From Nocardioides sp. zg-1228 (GTDB lineage Bacteria > Actinomycetota > Actinomycetes > Propionibacteriales > Nocardioidaceae): a stretch of 64,000 nt of DNA. Under the pieces are notes generated by a model. That model was not told the origin of the DNA. It saw only the letters and a list, made by a program, of their open reading frames with translations, and did not search any database. Position 1 is the first letter of the stretch; each line of letters begins with the position of its first letter. This document shows positions 51,439-59,325 of the stretch, in pieces. The DNA is taken from positions 3,906,001 through 3,970,000 of the forward strand of contig NZ_CP070961.1 of NCBI RefSeq assembly GCF_017086465.1, in the 5' to 3' direction. The position numbers were made by a program, and so were the translations under genes.

Positions 51439-52041
51439 GTGGGAGACGTCGTCGCAGGGCTGCTGACCGGTCTGGCGCTGATCGTGGCGATCGGCGCGCA
51501 GAACGCGTTCGTCCTGCGCCAGGGGCTGCGCCGCAGCCACGTCGGGCTGGTGGTGGGCGTGTGCGCGCTGTCCGACGTCGTGCTCATCGTCGCCGGGGTC
51601 GCCGGGATCGGGGTCGTCGTCGACCGTGCGCCGTGGGCCGTCGAGGTGGTGCGCTGGCTCGGCGTCGCGTTCCTCACCGGCTACGGCGCGGCGTCGCTGC
51701 TGCGTGCTCGGCGGCCGCAGGCGCTCGACGCGGCGGGCGGGGAGGTCGAGGCCCGGCGGGGCGTGGTGGTCCGGGCGGTGGCGCTGACCTGGCTCAACCC
51801 CCACGTCTACCTCGACACCGTGCTCCTGCTCGGCTCGATCGCGGGCACCCACGGTGCGTCCGGTCGCTGGTGGTTCGCGCTCGGGGCGTGCGCGGCGAGC
51901 CTCGCATGGTTCGCCGGGCTCGGGTACGGCGCCCGGCTGCTCGCGCCGCGCCTGGCGAGCCCGCGGGCGTGGCAGGTGCTCGACGTGCTCGTCGGGCTGG
52001 TCATGCTGGCGATCGCCGTCCGCCTCGCCCTCGGGGCCTGA
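51439..52041 (+). CDS. LysE/ArgO-type amino acid exporter
   Basis: A 200-residue membrane protein of the LysE superfamily with six helices. The start VGDVVAGLLTGLALIVAIGAQNAFVLRQGL shows the hallmark GAQNAFVLRQG of LysE/ArgO, and the middle has ALTWLNPHVYLDTVLL, the second signature. Such proteins export lysine or arginine to prevent toxic accumulation. The GTG at 51439 lies 7 bp after TAGGTT (51426-51431), so a leaderless start is likely. Classical lysE lies next to its LysG regulator; none is adjacent here, and the nearby palindrome may serve another protein. Confidence 0.92.
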   Translation: MGDVVAGLLTGLALIVAIGAQNAFVLRQGLRRSHVGLVVGVCALSDVVLIVAGVAGIGVVVDRAPWAVEVVRWLGVAFLTGYGAASLLRARRPQALDAAGGEVEARRGVVVRAVALTWLNPHVYLDTVLLLGSIAGTHGASGRWWFALGACAASLAWFAGLGYGARLLAPRLASPRAWQVLDVLVGLVMLAIAVRLALGA

Positions 52042-52060
52042 GCCGCGCGGCCGCGCCGCC

Positions 52061-52258
52061 TCAGACCTCGGTCGTGCCCGACCCGTCGCCCGACCCGCCG
52101 CCCTGCCGGGCGAGCGCCTCGTCGTGGCGCGCGCGCAGCCGCTCGCGGATCTCGTCGGGCTCGTAGTGGCGGCGCGCCCGCTCGTCACGCGCGACGGCGG
52201 CGCCCGTGGCGACGCCCGCGAGGATCCCCGCCAGGCCGAGCCACTTCCACACGCGCAT
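52061..52258 (-). CDS. Small membrane-anchored hypothetical protein
   Basis: A 65-residue protein with an N-terminal hydrophobic segment (WKWLGLAGILAGVATGAAVA), then a charged helix rich in Arg and Glu (ARRHYEPDEIRERLRARHDE) and a Gly/Ser-rich tail. It looks like a single-pass membrane protein with a cytoplasmic helix. No family is recognised. It lies between the convergent LysE gene and the divergent NlpC-like gene. Confidence 0.65.
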   Translation of the reverse strand: MRVWKWLGLAGILAGVATGAAVARDERARRHYEPDEIRERLRARHDEALARQGGGSGDGSGTTEV

Positions 52259-52297
52259 GCGGCGAGCCTAGCGCCGTTCCTGCGGCAGACTGCGCGC

Positions 52298-52930
52298 ATG
52301 GCATCGGCCCTGACCCTCGACCAGGCGGTCGACCTGACGCGCAGCGGCGACATCTGGCTGTTCCGCGGCCGGCGGGCGCCCGACCGCGCCATCCGCGCCG
52401 TCACCAACGCCCCGGTCAACCACGTCGGGATGGCGGTCGTCGTCGACGACCTGCCGCCCCTGATCTTCCACGCCGAGCTCGGCCGGTCGCAGCTCGACGT
52501 GTGGACCGGCGCCCACCACCGCGGCGTGCAGCTGCACGACCTGCGCGAGGCGGTCGGGCGGTGGCACACCGACTACGACCAGGACGCCTGGGTGCGCCAG
52601 CTCGCGCCCGAGATCGGTGCCGAGGAGGAGGACGGCATGCTGCGCGCCGTCGCCCGGCTCGACGGGGTCTCCTTCCCGAGCATGGCGCGGCTCGGAGCGC
52701 GCTGGCTGCGCGGCCGCGACGCCTACGTCCCCCACCGCGAGCGGGGTCGGCGGGTCACCCCGGAGGCGGCGTTCTGCGCCGAGGTCGTGGCGACCTGCTA
52801 CATGGAGATGGGCATCCTGCGCGACGACCGGCGGGCCACCTGGTACGACCCGGGCACGTTCTGGAGCGGCGACCACCTGCCCGTCGCGCCCGGCTGGACG
52901 CTCGGCACGGAGGTCGCGGTCAGTCGCTGA
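52298..52930 (+). CDS. Permuted NlpC/P60-like (YiiX-type) hydrolase
   Basis: A 210-residue protein with the permuted papain-like arrangement: histidine 42 in NAPVNHVGMAVV comes first and cysteine ~160 in EAAFCAEVVATCY follows, the reverse of classical NlpC/P60. GDIWLFRGRR near the N-terminus is the usual opening strand of the family. Members are amidases or acyltransferases acting on lipids or peptidoglycan; the substrate here is unknown, and no signal peptide is seen, so it is cytoplasmic. ATG at 52298 lies 6 bp after CAGACT, a probable leaderless start. The stop overlaps the convergent WYL gene by 11 bases. Confidence 0.82.
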   Translation: MASALTLDQAVDLTRSGDIWLFRGRRAPDRAIRAVTNAPVNHVGMAVVVDDLPPLIFHAELGRSQLDVWTGAHHRGVQLHDLREAVGRWHTDYDQDAWVRQLAPEIGAEEEDGMLRAVARLDGVSFPSMARLGARWLRGRDAYVPHRERGRRVTPEAAFCAEVVATCYMEMGILRDDRRATWYDPGTFWSGDHLPVAPGWTLGTEVAVSR

Positions 52931-53876
52931 CCGCGCGCCCGAGCCGCTCGGCCACCACCGCCACCGCCGCCCGGAGCTCCGCCCCACCGGCCACCGTGAA
53001 CGGGAACGGGACGCCGGCCAGCCACTCCCCGGCGTAGGCCTCGGGGTTGCTGGTGCTGCCGAGCAGCTCGCAGCGCCCGCCCGGCAGCTCGCGCAGCTCG
53101 CCGATGGTCGGCCGGATCCACGGGCGTACCTCGTCGAGAGGCGCGTCGAAGACGACGTGCGTGTCGTGCTCCCACCCCTTGGCGAGGTTGGCCTCCAGCG
53201 CCGCGGCCGGGTCGAGGTCGGCCGGCACCTCGAACGTGCCGTCGAGCAGCTCCACGGCGGTGATCCGGTCGACGCGGAAGGTGCGCAGCGCGTCGGCGTG
53301 GTGGGAGTGGCACAGCAGGTACCACCGGCCGTGGCGGACCACGACCGACCAGGGGTCGACGACGAACGTGCGCTCGCTGCCGGCCGCGGTGCGGTAGCCC
53401 ACCTCGACCTGCCGCTGGGCCGCCACCGCCGCGACCAGCTCGGTGGTGACCTCGGGGTCGGGACGCACCGGGGTGCGCTCGGGGACGGCTCGCGCCGTCT
53501 CCCGCACCGCGACGGCCTGGCGGGCGACGTTGGTGGGCAGCACCCGCAGGATCTTGCCCAGCGCAGCGCCGACCGGGTCGCCTGAGTCGGCCACCGCGTG
53601 GTGGGAGTCGAGGGCGGCCATCACGAGACCCAGCGCCTCGGTGGCGGAGAAGACCAGCGGTGGCAGGCGCAGCCCGCGCCCGAGGGTGTAGCCGCCGTAG
53701 GGACCGCGGGTGGACTCGACCGGGATGTCGGCCTCGCGCAGGATCGCGACGTAGCGCCGCGCGGCCCGCTCGGTGACCCCGAGCCGTGCCGCCAGGTCGG
53801 CCGCGGTCGTGCCCGGCCGCGCCTGCAGGATGTCGAGCGCCCGCAGCGCGCGGGCGGTGGGGCTGATGTCGCTCAC
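52920..53876 (-). CDS. WYL-domain transcriptional regulator
   Basis: A 318-residue regulator with an N-terminal HTH_11 (RALRALDILQARPGTTAADL and VTERAARRYVAILREADIPV), a middle segment with PYGGYTLGRGLRLPPLVFSA, and a C-terminal WYL domain with VVRHGRWYLLCHSHHADALR, containing the family's conserved W-Y-L pattern and the following Arg of FRVDRI. WYL proteins bind nucleic acids or small ligands. The GTG at 53876 is chosen because it opens the helix-turn-helix; the upstream frame enters the operator. It diverges from an alpha/beta hydrolase gene across a 33-bp palindrome that covers the promoter. Confidence 0.9.
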   Translation of the reverse strand: MSDISPTARALRALDILQARPGTTAADLAARLGVTERAARRYVAILREADIPVESTRGPYGGYTLGRGLRLPPLVFSATEALGLVMAALDSHHAVADSGDPVGAALGKILRVLPTNVARQAVAVRETARAVPERTPVRPDPEVTTELVAAVAAQRQVEVGYRTAAGSERTFVVDPWSVVVRHGRWYLLCHSHHADALRTFRVDRITAVELLDGTFEVPADLDPAAALEANLAKGWEHDTHVVFDAPLDEVRPWIRPTIGELRELPGGRCELLGSTSNPEAYAGEWLAGVPFPFTVAGGAELRAAVAVVAERLGRAVSD

Positions 53877-53890
53877 CCGGACATCCTCGC

Positions 53891-53923
53891 ACCGGTTCCG
53901 GACGGAAAACGTCCGCAACCGGT
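53891..53923. promoter_or_regulatory. 33-bp palindromic operator between WYL regulator and hydrolase
   Basis: Arms ACCGGTTCCGGACG (53891-53904) and CGTCCGCAACCGGT (53910-53923) match at 13 of 14 positions around GAAAA. A -10-like TAGCGT for the hydrolase lies just after it at 53926-53931, so a bound WYL dimer would cover the promoter. Confidence 0.65.
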
Positions 53924-53970
53924 CCTAGCGTGGGGCGTCGAGGGTCGACACCCACCACCAAGGAGGACCC

Positions 53971-54666
53971 ATGGACATCGTGCTCATCCCCGGACTCTGG
54001 CTCGACGGCTCGGCCTGGGACGACGTGCTGCCCGAGCTCGAGGCGCTCGGCCACCGAGGCGTACCGGTGACGCTGCCCGGGCAGGGCGACGGCGCCCCCA
54101 CCGCGACGTACGACGACCAGGCCGACGCGGTGCTCGCCGCCGTCGACGCCGCCGAGGGCGCACCCGTCGTGGTGGGGCACTCCGCCGCGTCCACGCTGGC
54201 GTGGGTGGCCGCGGACCGGCGCCCCGACGCCGTGACGGGCGTCGTGCTGATCGGCGGCTTCCCGACGACCGACGGCGAGACCTATGCCGACTTCTTCGAG
54301 ACCGACGGCGACGCCGTCGCGTTCCCGGGCTGGGAGCCGTTCGCCGGACCCGACTCCGACGACATGTCCCCCGAGCTCAAGGCCGAGGTCGCCGCAGGCA
54401 CCCACCCGGTGCCCGTCGGGGTGACCAAGGGCGTGGTGCGCTGGACCGACGAGCGGCGTCACGGCGTGCCGCTGACCCTCGTCTGCCCGGAGTTCAGCCC
54501 CGCCCAGGCGCAGGAGTGGATCGACGGCGGCGACGTCCCCGAGCTCGCCGCCGCGACGGCCCTCGAGCTGGTCGACCTCGACTCCGGCCACTGGCCGATG
54601 TTCACCCGGCCGGCCGCCCTGGCGGCGCTGCTCGACGCCGCGGCCACCCGCTCACGGATCGGCTGA
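53971..54666 (+). CDS. Alpha/beta hydrolase
   Basis: A 231-residue alpha/beta-hydrolase fold protein. It starts MDIVLIPGLWLDGSAWDDVL, giving the oxyanion-hole loop, has the nucleophile elbow GHSAAS with S71, an Asp in TLVCPEFS region and the catalytic histidine in LDSGHWPMFT near the C-terminus. The ATG is preceded by AAGGAGGACCC, an excellent ribosome-binding site. It diverges from a WYL regulator across a palindrome, so expression is inducible. The substrate, probably a small ester or lactone, is unknown. Confidence 0.9.
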   Translation: MDIVLIPGLWLDGSAWDDVLPELEALGHRGVPVTLPGQGDGAPTATYDDQADAVLAAVDAAEGAPVVVGHSAASTLAWVAADRRPDAVTGVVLIGGFPTTDGETYADFFETDGDAVAFPGWEPFAGPDSDDMSPELKAEVAAGTHPVPVGVTKGVVRWTDERRHGVPLTLVCPEFSPAQAQEWIDGGDVPELAAATALELVDLDSGHWPMFTRPAALAALLDAAATRSRIG

Positions 54667-54687
54667 GCGGGGTCGGCCCGGCGGGAC

Positions 54688-55674
54688 TCAGCGCAGCAGC
54701 TCCTCGGGCCCGGCCGCCACCGTCGGGACGTCGGCGGGCGCCCGGCCGGCGGGCTGCACCGCCTCGAGCGGGGTCGCCGGGGTGAGCGGCGTGACCGGCA
54801 GCACGACGTAGCCGCTGTGCACGCCCGAGGCGAGGTCGACGCCGACCTCGACGAGCTCCGCCGGGGCCATCCCCAGCGCCACCGCCACCGCGACCGCGCT
54901 GTCGGGTCGGTCCGCCGGGTCCTTCTGGAGCAGCGACGCGACGACGGCGCGCAGGTCCTCCGGCACGTCCTCGCCCAGCGGCGGGGGCGGCTCGTTGACG
55001 TGGCACAGCGCCGTCGCGATCGGGGTGCCGCGGTCGAAGGGACGCTTGCCGGTGAGCATCTCGTGGCCCACCACGCCGAGGGCGTAGAGGTCGCTGGCGC
55101 CCGTGGCCTGCTCCCCGACCGCCTGCTCGGGGCTGATGTAGTTGGGCGTGCCGAGCATCTCGCCCACCCGCGTGTGGCCGATGGCGTCGATCGCGCGGGC
55201 GATGCCGAAGTCGGTCAGCTTCACCAGGCCGTCCTCGCGGACCAGGATGTTGGCCGGCTTGACGTCGCGGTGGACCACGCCGGCCTCGTGGGCGGTGCCG
55301 AGCGCGAGGGCGGCCTGGCCGAGGATCGAGCGCACCGCCTCGGGCTGCATCGCCCCGTGCTCGCGGATGACCGCCGAGAGCGGCAGTCCCGGCACGAGCT
55401 CCATCACGAGGTAGGTCAGGTGGTCGTCGTGGCCGTAGTCGAAGACGGTGGTGATGTTGGGGTGCAGGAGAGCCGCGGAGTGGAGCGCCTCGTCGCGGAA
55501 GCGCTCGGCGAAGATCTCCTCGTTGTCGGGATCGGCCCGCATCACCTTGACGGCGACCTCACGCTGCAGGACGTCGTCGAGGCCGCGCCAGACGTCCGCC
55601 ATCCCGCCGGAGGCGATGCGCTCCTGCAGGACGTAGCGGTCACCGAGGCGGAGTCCTTCCACGAGCCTGTGCAC
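54688..55674 (-). CDS. Soluble serine/threonine protein kinase
   Basis: A 328-residue Hanks-type kinase. The Gly-rich loop IASGGMADVW, lysine in VAVKVMRAD, catalytic VVHRDVKPANIL, DFGIARAI and APE-equivalent GTPNYISPEQ are all present in order across residues ~14-200, so it should be active. After the catalytic domain (~270) there is a Pro/Val-rich tail without membrane helix or PASTA repeats, so unlike PknB it is soluble. The GTG at 55674 opens two residues before the domain; a second GTG 12 bases downstream is possible. Targets are unknown; it stands alone between the hydrolase and the ArsR cassette. Confidence 0.9.
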   Translation of the reverse strand: MHRLVEGLRLGDRYVLQERIASGGMADVWRGLDDVLQREVAVKVMRADPDNEEIFAERFRDEALHSAALLHPNITTVFDYGHDDHLTYLVMELVPGLPLSAVIREHGAMQPEAVRSILGQAALALGTAHEAGVVHRDVKPANILVREDGLVKLTDFGIARAIDAIGHTRVGEMLGTPNYISPEQAVGEQATGASDLYALGVVGHEMLTGKRPFDRGTPIATALCHVNEPPPPLGEDVPEDLRAVVASLLQKDPADRPDSAVAVAVALGMAPAELVEVGVDLASGVHSGYVVLPVTPLTPATPLEAVQPAGRAPADVPTVAAGPEELLR

Positions 55675-55789
55675 GGGCGTGTCCCACTTCCCTCGGAGGA
55701 GGCGCGTGAGGGCGCCCAGGCTTCAGATGCTACTCCGCTGGGTACCCCGTTCCCGCGCCGACGACCGCGCTCCCACCCCCACGGGTGCC

Positions 55790-55822
55790 TTGACAACATA
55801 CAACCGACCGGTTGTATGTTGT
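55790..55822 (+). promoter_or_regulatory. ArsR promoter embedded in 30-bp palindrome
   Basis: TTGACA (55790-55795) and TTGTAT (55812-55817) give a -35/-10 pair with 16-bp spacing. The same stretch is a near-perfect palindrome, ACAACATACAACC (55793-55805) against GGTTGTATGTTGT (55810-55822), with only the central bases unpaired, so ArsR binding would block transcription directly. Confidence 0.75.
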
Positions 55823-55826
55823 GGGC

Positions 55827-56201
55827 ATGGACAGCGACGAAGACCGCGCGGACGCCTGGTTCCACGCGCTCTCCGACCGCACCCGGCGCGACATCCTGCG
55901 ACGCGTGCTGGCCGGCGAGCACTCCGTCTCCGCCCTGGCCCGCAGCTACGACATGAGCTTCGCCGCCGTGCAGAAGCACGTCGCCGTCCTCGAGCGCGCC
56001 GGACTGCTGACCAAGCGCCGTCAGGGCCGTGAGGCCCTGGCCAGCGGCGACGTCGAGGCCGTGCGGTCGGTGGGCGCGATGCTCACCGAGCTCGAGGGCC
56101 TCTGGCGCGGCCGCATCGCCCGCATGGACGAGCTCCTCGCCGAGCCCGCCCCCGCACCACCAACCCGTCCCAGCCGGACCACCAGCACGGGGACCACCTG
56201 A
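55827..56201 (+). CDS. ArsR-family repressor
   Basis: A 124-residue ArsR-type winged-helix protein: WFHALSDRTRRDILRRVLAG, SVSALARSYDMSFAAVQKHV and LERAGLLTKRRQGRE are the family's helices and wing. The metal-binding ELCVCDL motif of true ArsR is absent, as in the subgroup that travels with SRPBCC and RibD genes. The ATG at 55827 lies just after the palindromic operator. It heads a three-gene cassette; the ligand is unknown. The C-terminal ~20 residues are Pro/Thr-rich. Confidence 0.92.
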   Translation: MDSDEDRADAWFHALSDRTRRDILRRVLAGEHSVSALARSYDMSFAAVQKHVAVLERAGLLTKRRQGREALASGDVEAVRSVGAMLTELEGLWRGRIARMDELLAEPAPAPPTRPSRTTSTGTT

Positions 56202-56216
56202 AGAACGGACCAGACC

Positions 56217-56705
56217 ATGCCCGTCACCGACGTCACCCATGACCTCGACGCCCTCACGCTCACCATCACCGCCGACTTCGCCGCCCCTCCCGAGCGCGTG
56301 TGGCAGGTCTACGCCGACCCGCGCCAGCTCGAGCGCGTGTGGGGACCTCCCGGCTACCCCGCCACGTTCGTCGACCACGACCTGGTCCCGGGCGGGCGGA
56401 TGACCTACTACATGACCAGCCCCGGCGGCGACCGGTTCTACGCCTACTGGGACGTCGCGACCGTCGAGCGGCCCCACCGGTTCACGTTCACCGACGGCTT
56501 CGCCGTCGACGAGACGTTCGCCGCCAACCCCGACCTGCCCGAGTCCCAGCAGGTCTACGACTTCAGCGAGACCGCGGACGGCACGCGGGCGACGTTCGTC
56601 TCGACCTACGCCGACGCCGCCTCCCTCCAGAAGGTGCTCGCCATGGGCGTCGTCGAGGGCTCCACGCAGGCGATCAACCAGATCGACGGCCTGCTCGCCC
56701 CCTGA
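56217..56705 (+). CDS. SRPBCC (AHSA1-like) protein
   Basis: A 162-residue START/Bet v1-like protein, with DFAAPPERVWQVYADPRQLERVWGPPGYPA at the start, which is the AHSA1/SRPBCC signature, and the expected long C-terminal helix (ASLQKVLAMGVVEGSTQAIN). The fold binds hydrophobic ligands. It follows the ArsR gene by 15 bp and is followed by a RibD-type gene, the commonest actinobacterial form of this cassette. Its role, detoxification or ligand sensing, is unproven. Confidence 0.9.
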   Translation: MPVTDVTHDLDALTLTITADFAAPPERVWQVYADPRQLERVWGPPGYPATFVDHDLVPGGRMTYYMTSPGGDRFYAYWDVATVERPHRFTFTDGFAVDETFAANPDLPESQQVYDFSETADGTRATFVSTYADAASLQKVLAMGVVEGSTQAINQIDGLLAP

Positions 56706-56776
56706 CGCCGCTCCGCCCAGCCGGCCCCGCCAGCCCAGCCGGCCCCGCCAGCCCCAGAGCACAGGAGGCTCCACCC

Positions 56777-57340
56777 ATGCGCACGATCGTCATCACCACG
56801 TTCCTCTCCCTCGACGGCGTCATGGAGGCGCCCGGCGGCGGCGACCACCCCCACGCCGGCTGGACCTTCAAGGACGTCGAGCCCGACATGGCCGCCTACG
56901 ACATCAAGGGCCGCGAGACCGAGGAGGCCAGCGCCCTGCTCCTGGGCCGGCGCTCGTACGACGAGTTCGCTCCCGTGTGGCCCTCGATGAAGGAGTTCAC
57001 CACCTACAACGCGATGCCGAAGTACGTCGTCTCCACCACGCTCGAGGGCGACACGGTCCCGTGGGGCGAGGGCACCGTCTCCGTGCTCCGCTCCCTCGAC
57101 GACGTCGCGGCGCTGAAGGAGACCGAGGGCGGGGAGATCCACGTCCACGGCAGCGCCCAGCTCGCCCAGGGCCTGGCGAAGGCCGGGCTGGTCGACCGCT
57201 ACACCCTCCTCGTCTACCCGCTCCTGCTCGGCAGCGGCAAGCGGCTCTTCGGCGAGAGCGACAAGACCAGGCTCGAGCTCGTCGAGCACGCCGCCTACGA
57301 CAACGGCATCCTGCTGCAGCGCTACGACGTCGTGCACTGA
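56777..57340 (+). CDS. RibD C-terminal/dihydrofolate-reductase-like protein
   Basis: A 187-residue protein with the DHFR-like RibD C-terminal fold: MRTIVITTFLSLDGVMEAPG, ALLLGRRSYDEF, KYVVSTTLEGD and GSAQLAQGLAKAGLVDRYTLL, the last being the conserved nucleotide-binding segment. It would reduce a small substrate with NADPH; riboflavin synthesis is unlikely in this context. ACAGGAGG precedes the ATG. It closes the ArsR cassette; the 71-bp gap before it contains a duplicated CAGCCGGCCCCGCCAGCC segment. Confidence 0.9.
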   Translation: MRTIVITTFLSLDGVMEAPGGGDHPHAGWTFKDVEPDMAAYDIKGRETEEASALLLGRRSYDEFAPVWPSMKEFTTYNAMPKYVVSTTLEGDTVPWGEGTVSVLRSLDDVAALKETEGGEIHVHGSAQLAQGLAKAGLVDRYTLLVYPLLLGSGKRLFGESDKTRLELVEHAAYDNGILLQRYDVVH

Positions 57341-57374
57341 TCCTCTGGCGCGACGTCCGGTTCTGCCGGACCCT

Positions 57375-59219
57375 GTGTCGGTGGAGCTCGCCCTGCTGCT
57401 CGTCTCGATGGCGGCCGTCGTCCTCGCGGTGACCGCCGTCAGCGAGCGGCTGCACGTGCCGGCGCCGCTCCTGCTCGTCGTCGTCGGCGCGGCCGCGGCC
57501 TACGTGCCGGGCGTGCCCACGATCCACCTCGAGTCCGAGGTGGTCCTGCTGGGACTGCTGCCGCCGCTGCTCTACGCCGCCGCGATCCAGACCTCGCTGG
57601 TCGACTTCAACGCCAACAGAGGCGCCATCCTGCGGCTGTCGGTGCTGCTCGTGGTGGTCACGGCGCTGGCGGTCGCCGTCGTCGTGGACCGACTGGTGCC
57701 CGGCCTGGGCTGGGCGGCTGCCATCGCGATCGGCGCCGTCGTCGCGCCGCCCGACGCCGTCGCGGCCACCGCCGTCGCGCGACGCATCGGGCTCCCCCGC
57801 CGCGTGGTCACGATCCTCGAGGGCGAGTCCCTCTTCAACGACGCGACCGCCCTCGTGGTCCTCCGCACGGCCGTCGCCGCGCTGTCCGCCGGCGTGACGG
57901 TCGCCGCGGTGGCCGGTGACTTCGCGCTGGCGGCCGGCGGGGGCGTGCTCATCGGGGCCGCGGCCTTCCTGCTCGTCGCCCCCCTGCGCACGCGCCTGCG
58001 CGACCCGCTGATGGACACGGCCGTCTCGTTCCTGACCCCCTTCGCGGCGTTCGTGGCTGCGGAGGAGATCCACGCGTCCGGCGTCATCGCGGTCGTCGTC
58101 GCCGGGCTGCTGCTGGGCCACAAGGCGCCGCTCATCCAGACCGCCCAGTCCCGGATCACCGAGCGGATCACCTGGCGCACCGTCGCGTTCGTGCTGGAGA
58201 ACACCGTCTTCCTCCTCATCGGCCTCCAGCTCGACTGGATCCTCGAGGGCGCCCGCGCCTCCAGCCTGCCCGGGTCCCGCATCGCACTCGTGTGCGGCGC
58301 GACCCTCCTGACCGTCGTGGTCGTCCGGCTCGTCTACATGCAGGCCACCGGCTTCCTCCGGCGCCGCGACCCCATCCCCGCCTCGTGGAGCTTCCTCATC
58401 GGCTGGGCCGGCATGCGGGGCGTGGTCACCCTCGCCGCCGCGTTCGTCATCCCCGAGGACGCACCCCACCGTGAGGTGCTGCTCCTCATCGCCTTCACCG
58501 TCGTGGCCGGCACCCTGCTCGTGCAGGGGCTCACGCTGCCGCTGGTGACCCGGCTGCTCGACGTCCCCGCGCCCGACCCCGCCGAGGACGCCCTCGCCCG
58601 GGCCTCGCTGCTCCAGCAGGCCGCCGACGCGGGCTTCGCCCGGCTCGACGAGCTGGAGTACGACGACCACCACGGCGTCGCCGCCCAGGTCCGCGCGCGC
58701 GTCGACCAGCGGACCTTCGCGGCGTGGGAGCAGCTGGCCACCGCGTCCGGGGAGGAGACGCCGTCGGAGCTCTACGCCCGCATCCGCGGCGAGATGATCG
58801 AGGCGGAGCGGGCCAAGGTGCTGCGCGTGCGGAGCAGGGGCCACGTGCCGTCGGAGGTCGTGAGCCAGGTGCTCGGCATGCTCGACATCGAGGAGTCGAT
58901 GCTCGACGCCGCCACCTCGGCGCGCGCCGACGTACGCCGCAGCAGCCTGGCCCCCACCGGCGGCCGCTCCTGCCGCGATCTCGCGGAGCACCCGGTCACG
59001 CGGACCGCGAGCGACCCGGCCTGCGCGGAGTGCCTCGTCGAGGGCACCCGGTGGGTGTCGCTGCGCCAGTGCCTGAGCTGCGGGCACGTGGGCTGCTGCG
59101 ACTCCTCGGTCGGCAGGCACGCCACGGGCCACTTCCACGAGAGCCTGCACCCGGTCGTGCAGTCGGCCGAGCCCGACGAGTCGTGGCGCTGGTGCTACGT
59201 GCACGACATCACCGGCTGA
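57375..59219 (+). CDS. CPA1 Na+/H+ antiporter with C-terminal UBP-type zinc finger
   Basis: A 614-residue protein. Residues ~1-420 are a CPA1-type monovalent cation/proton antiporter with ~12 helices, the ion site including APPDAVAATAVARRIGLP and EGESLFNDATALVV. After a soluble linker (~430-525) comes a UBP-type zinc finger (last ~85 residues) with CAECLVEG, RQCLSCGHVGCC and the histidines of GRHATGHFHESLHPV, the Cys/His order of ubiquitin-protease zinc fingers. In eukaryotes that domain binds ubiquitin C-termini; in bacteria its role is unknown, so a regulatory ligand is plausible. A GTG at 57375 or 57381 starts the first helix. A hairpin element and a thioredoxin-reductase-like gene follow. 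Confidence 0.85.
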   Translation: MSVELALLLVSMAAVVLAVTAVSERLHVPAPLLLVVVGAAAAYVPGVPTIHLESEVVLLGLLPPLLYAAAIQTSLVDFNANRGAILRLSVLLVVVTALAVAVVVDRLVPGLGWAAAIAIGAVVAPPDAVAATAVARRIGLPRRVVTILEGESLFNDATALVVLRTAVAALSAGVTVAAVAGDFALAAGGGVLIGAAAFLLVAPLRTRLRDPLMDTAVSFLTPFAAFVAAEEIHASGVIAVVVAGLLLGHKAPLIQTAQSRITERITWRTVAFVLENTVFLLIGLQLDWILEGARASSLPGSRIALVCGATLLTVVVVRLVYMQATGFLRRRDPIPASWSFLIGWAGMRGVVTLAAAFVIPEDAPHREVLLLIAFTVVAGTLLVQGLTLPLVTRLLDVPAPDPAEDALARASLLQQAADAGFARLDELEYDDHHGVAAQVRARVDQRTFAAWEQLATASGEETPSELYARIRGEMIEAERAKVLRVRSRGHVPSEVVSQVLGMLDIEESMLDAATSARADVRRSSLAPTGGRSCRDLAEHPVTRTASDPACAECLVEGTRWVSLRQCLSCGHVGCCDSSVGRHATGHFHESLHPVVQSAEPDESWRWCYVHDITG

Positions 59220-59232
59220 CTGACCCCTCGTC

Positions 59233-59301
59233 CTGGGTAGTGAGGGACGGACTGGTCGCTCCGGGGCCCGAAAACCGACCAAACCGTCCCTCACTACCCA
59301 G
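59233..59301. repeat. Near-perfect 26-bp-arm palindrome, second copy of dispersed element
   Basis: Arms 59233-59258 and 59276-59301 pair at 24 of 26 positions (outer part CTGGGTAGTGAGGGACGG), with a 17-nt loop. It lies between the antiporter and the oxidoreductase genes and probably terminates the former. The same element, degenerate and inverted, is at 347-405. Confidence 0.8.
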
Positions 59302-59325
59302 TCCGGGCGCGACTACGCTCGGCGG

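Noticed and set aside
56705..56776. Tandem 18-bp repeat before the RibD-like gene as a regulatory element
   Set aside because: Only two copies of a low-complexity GC segment; probably slippage without function.
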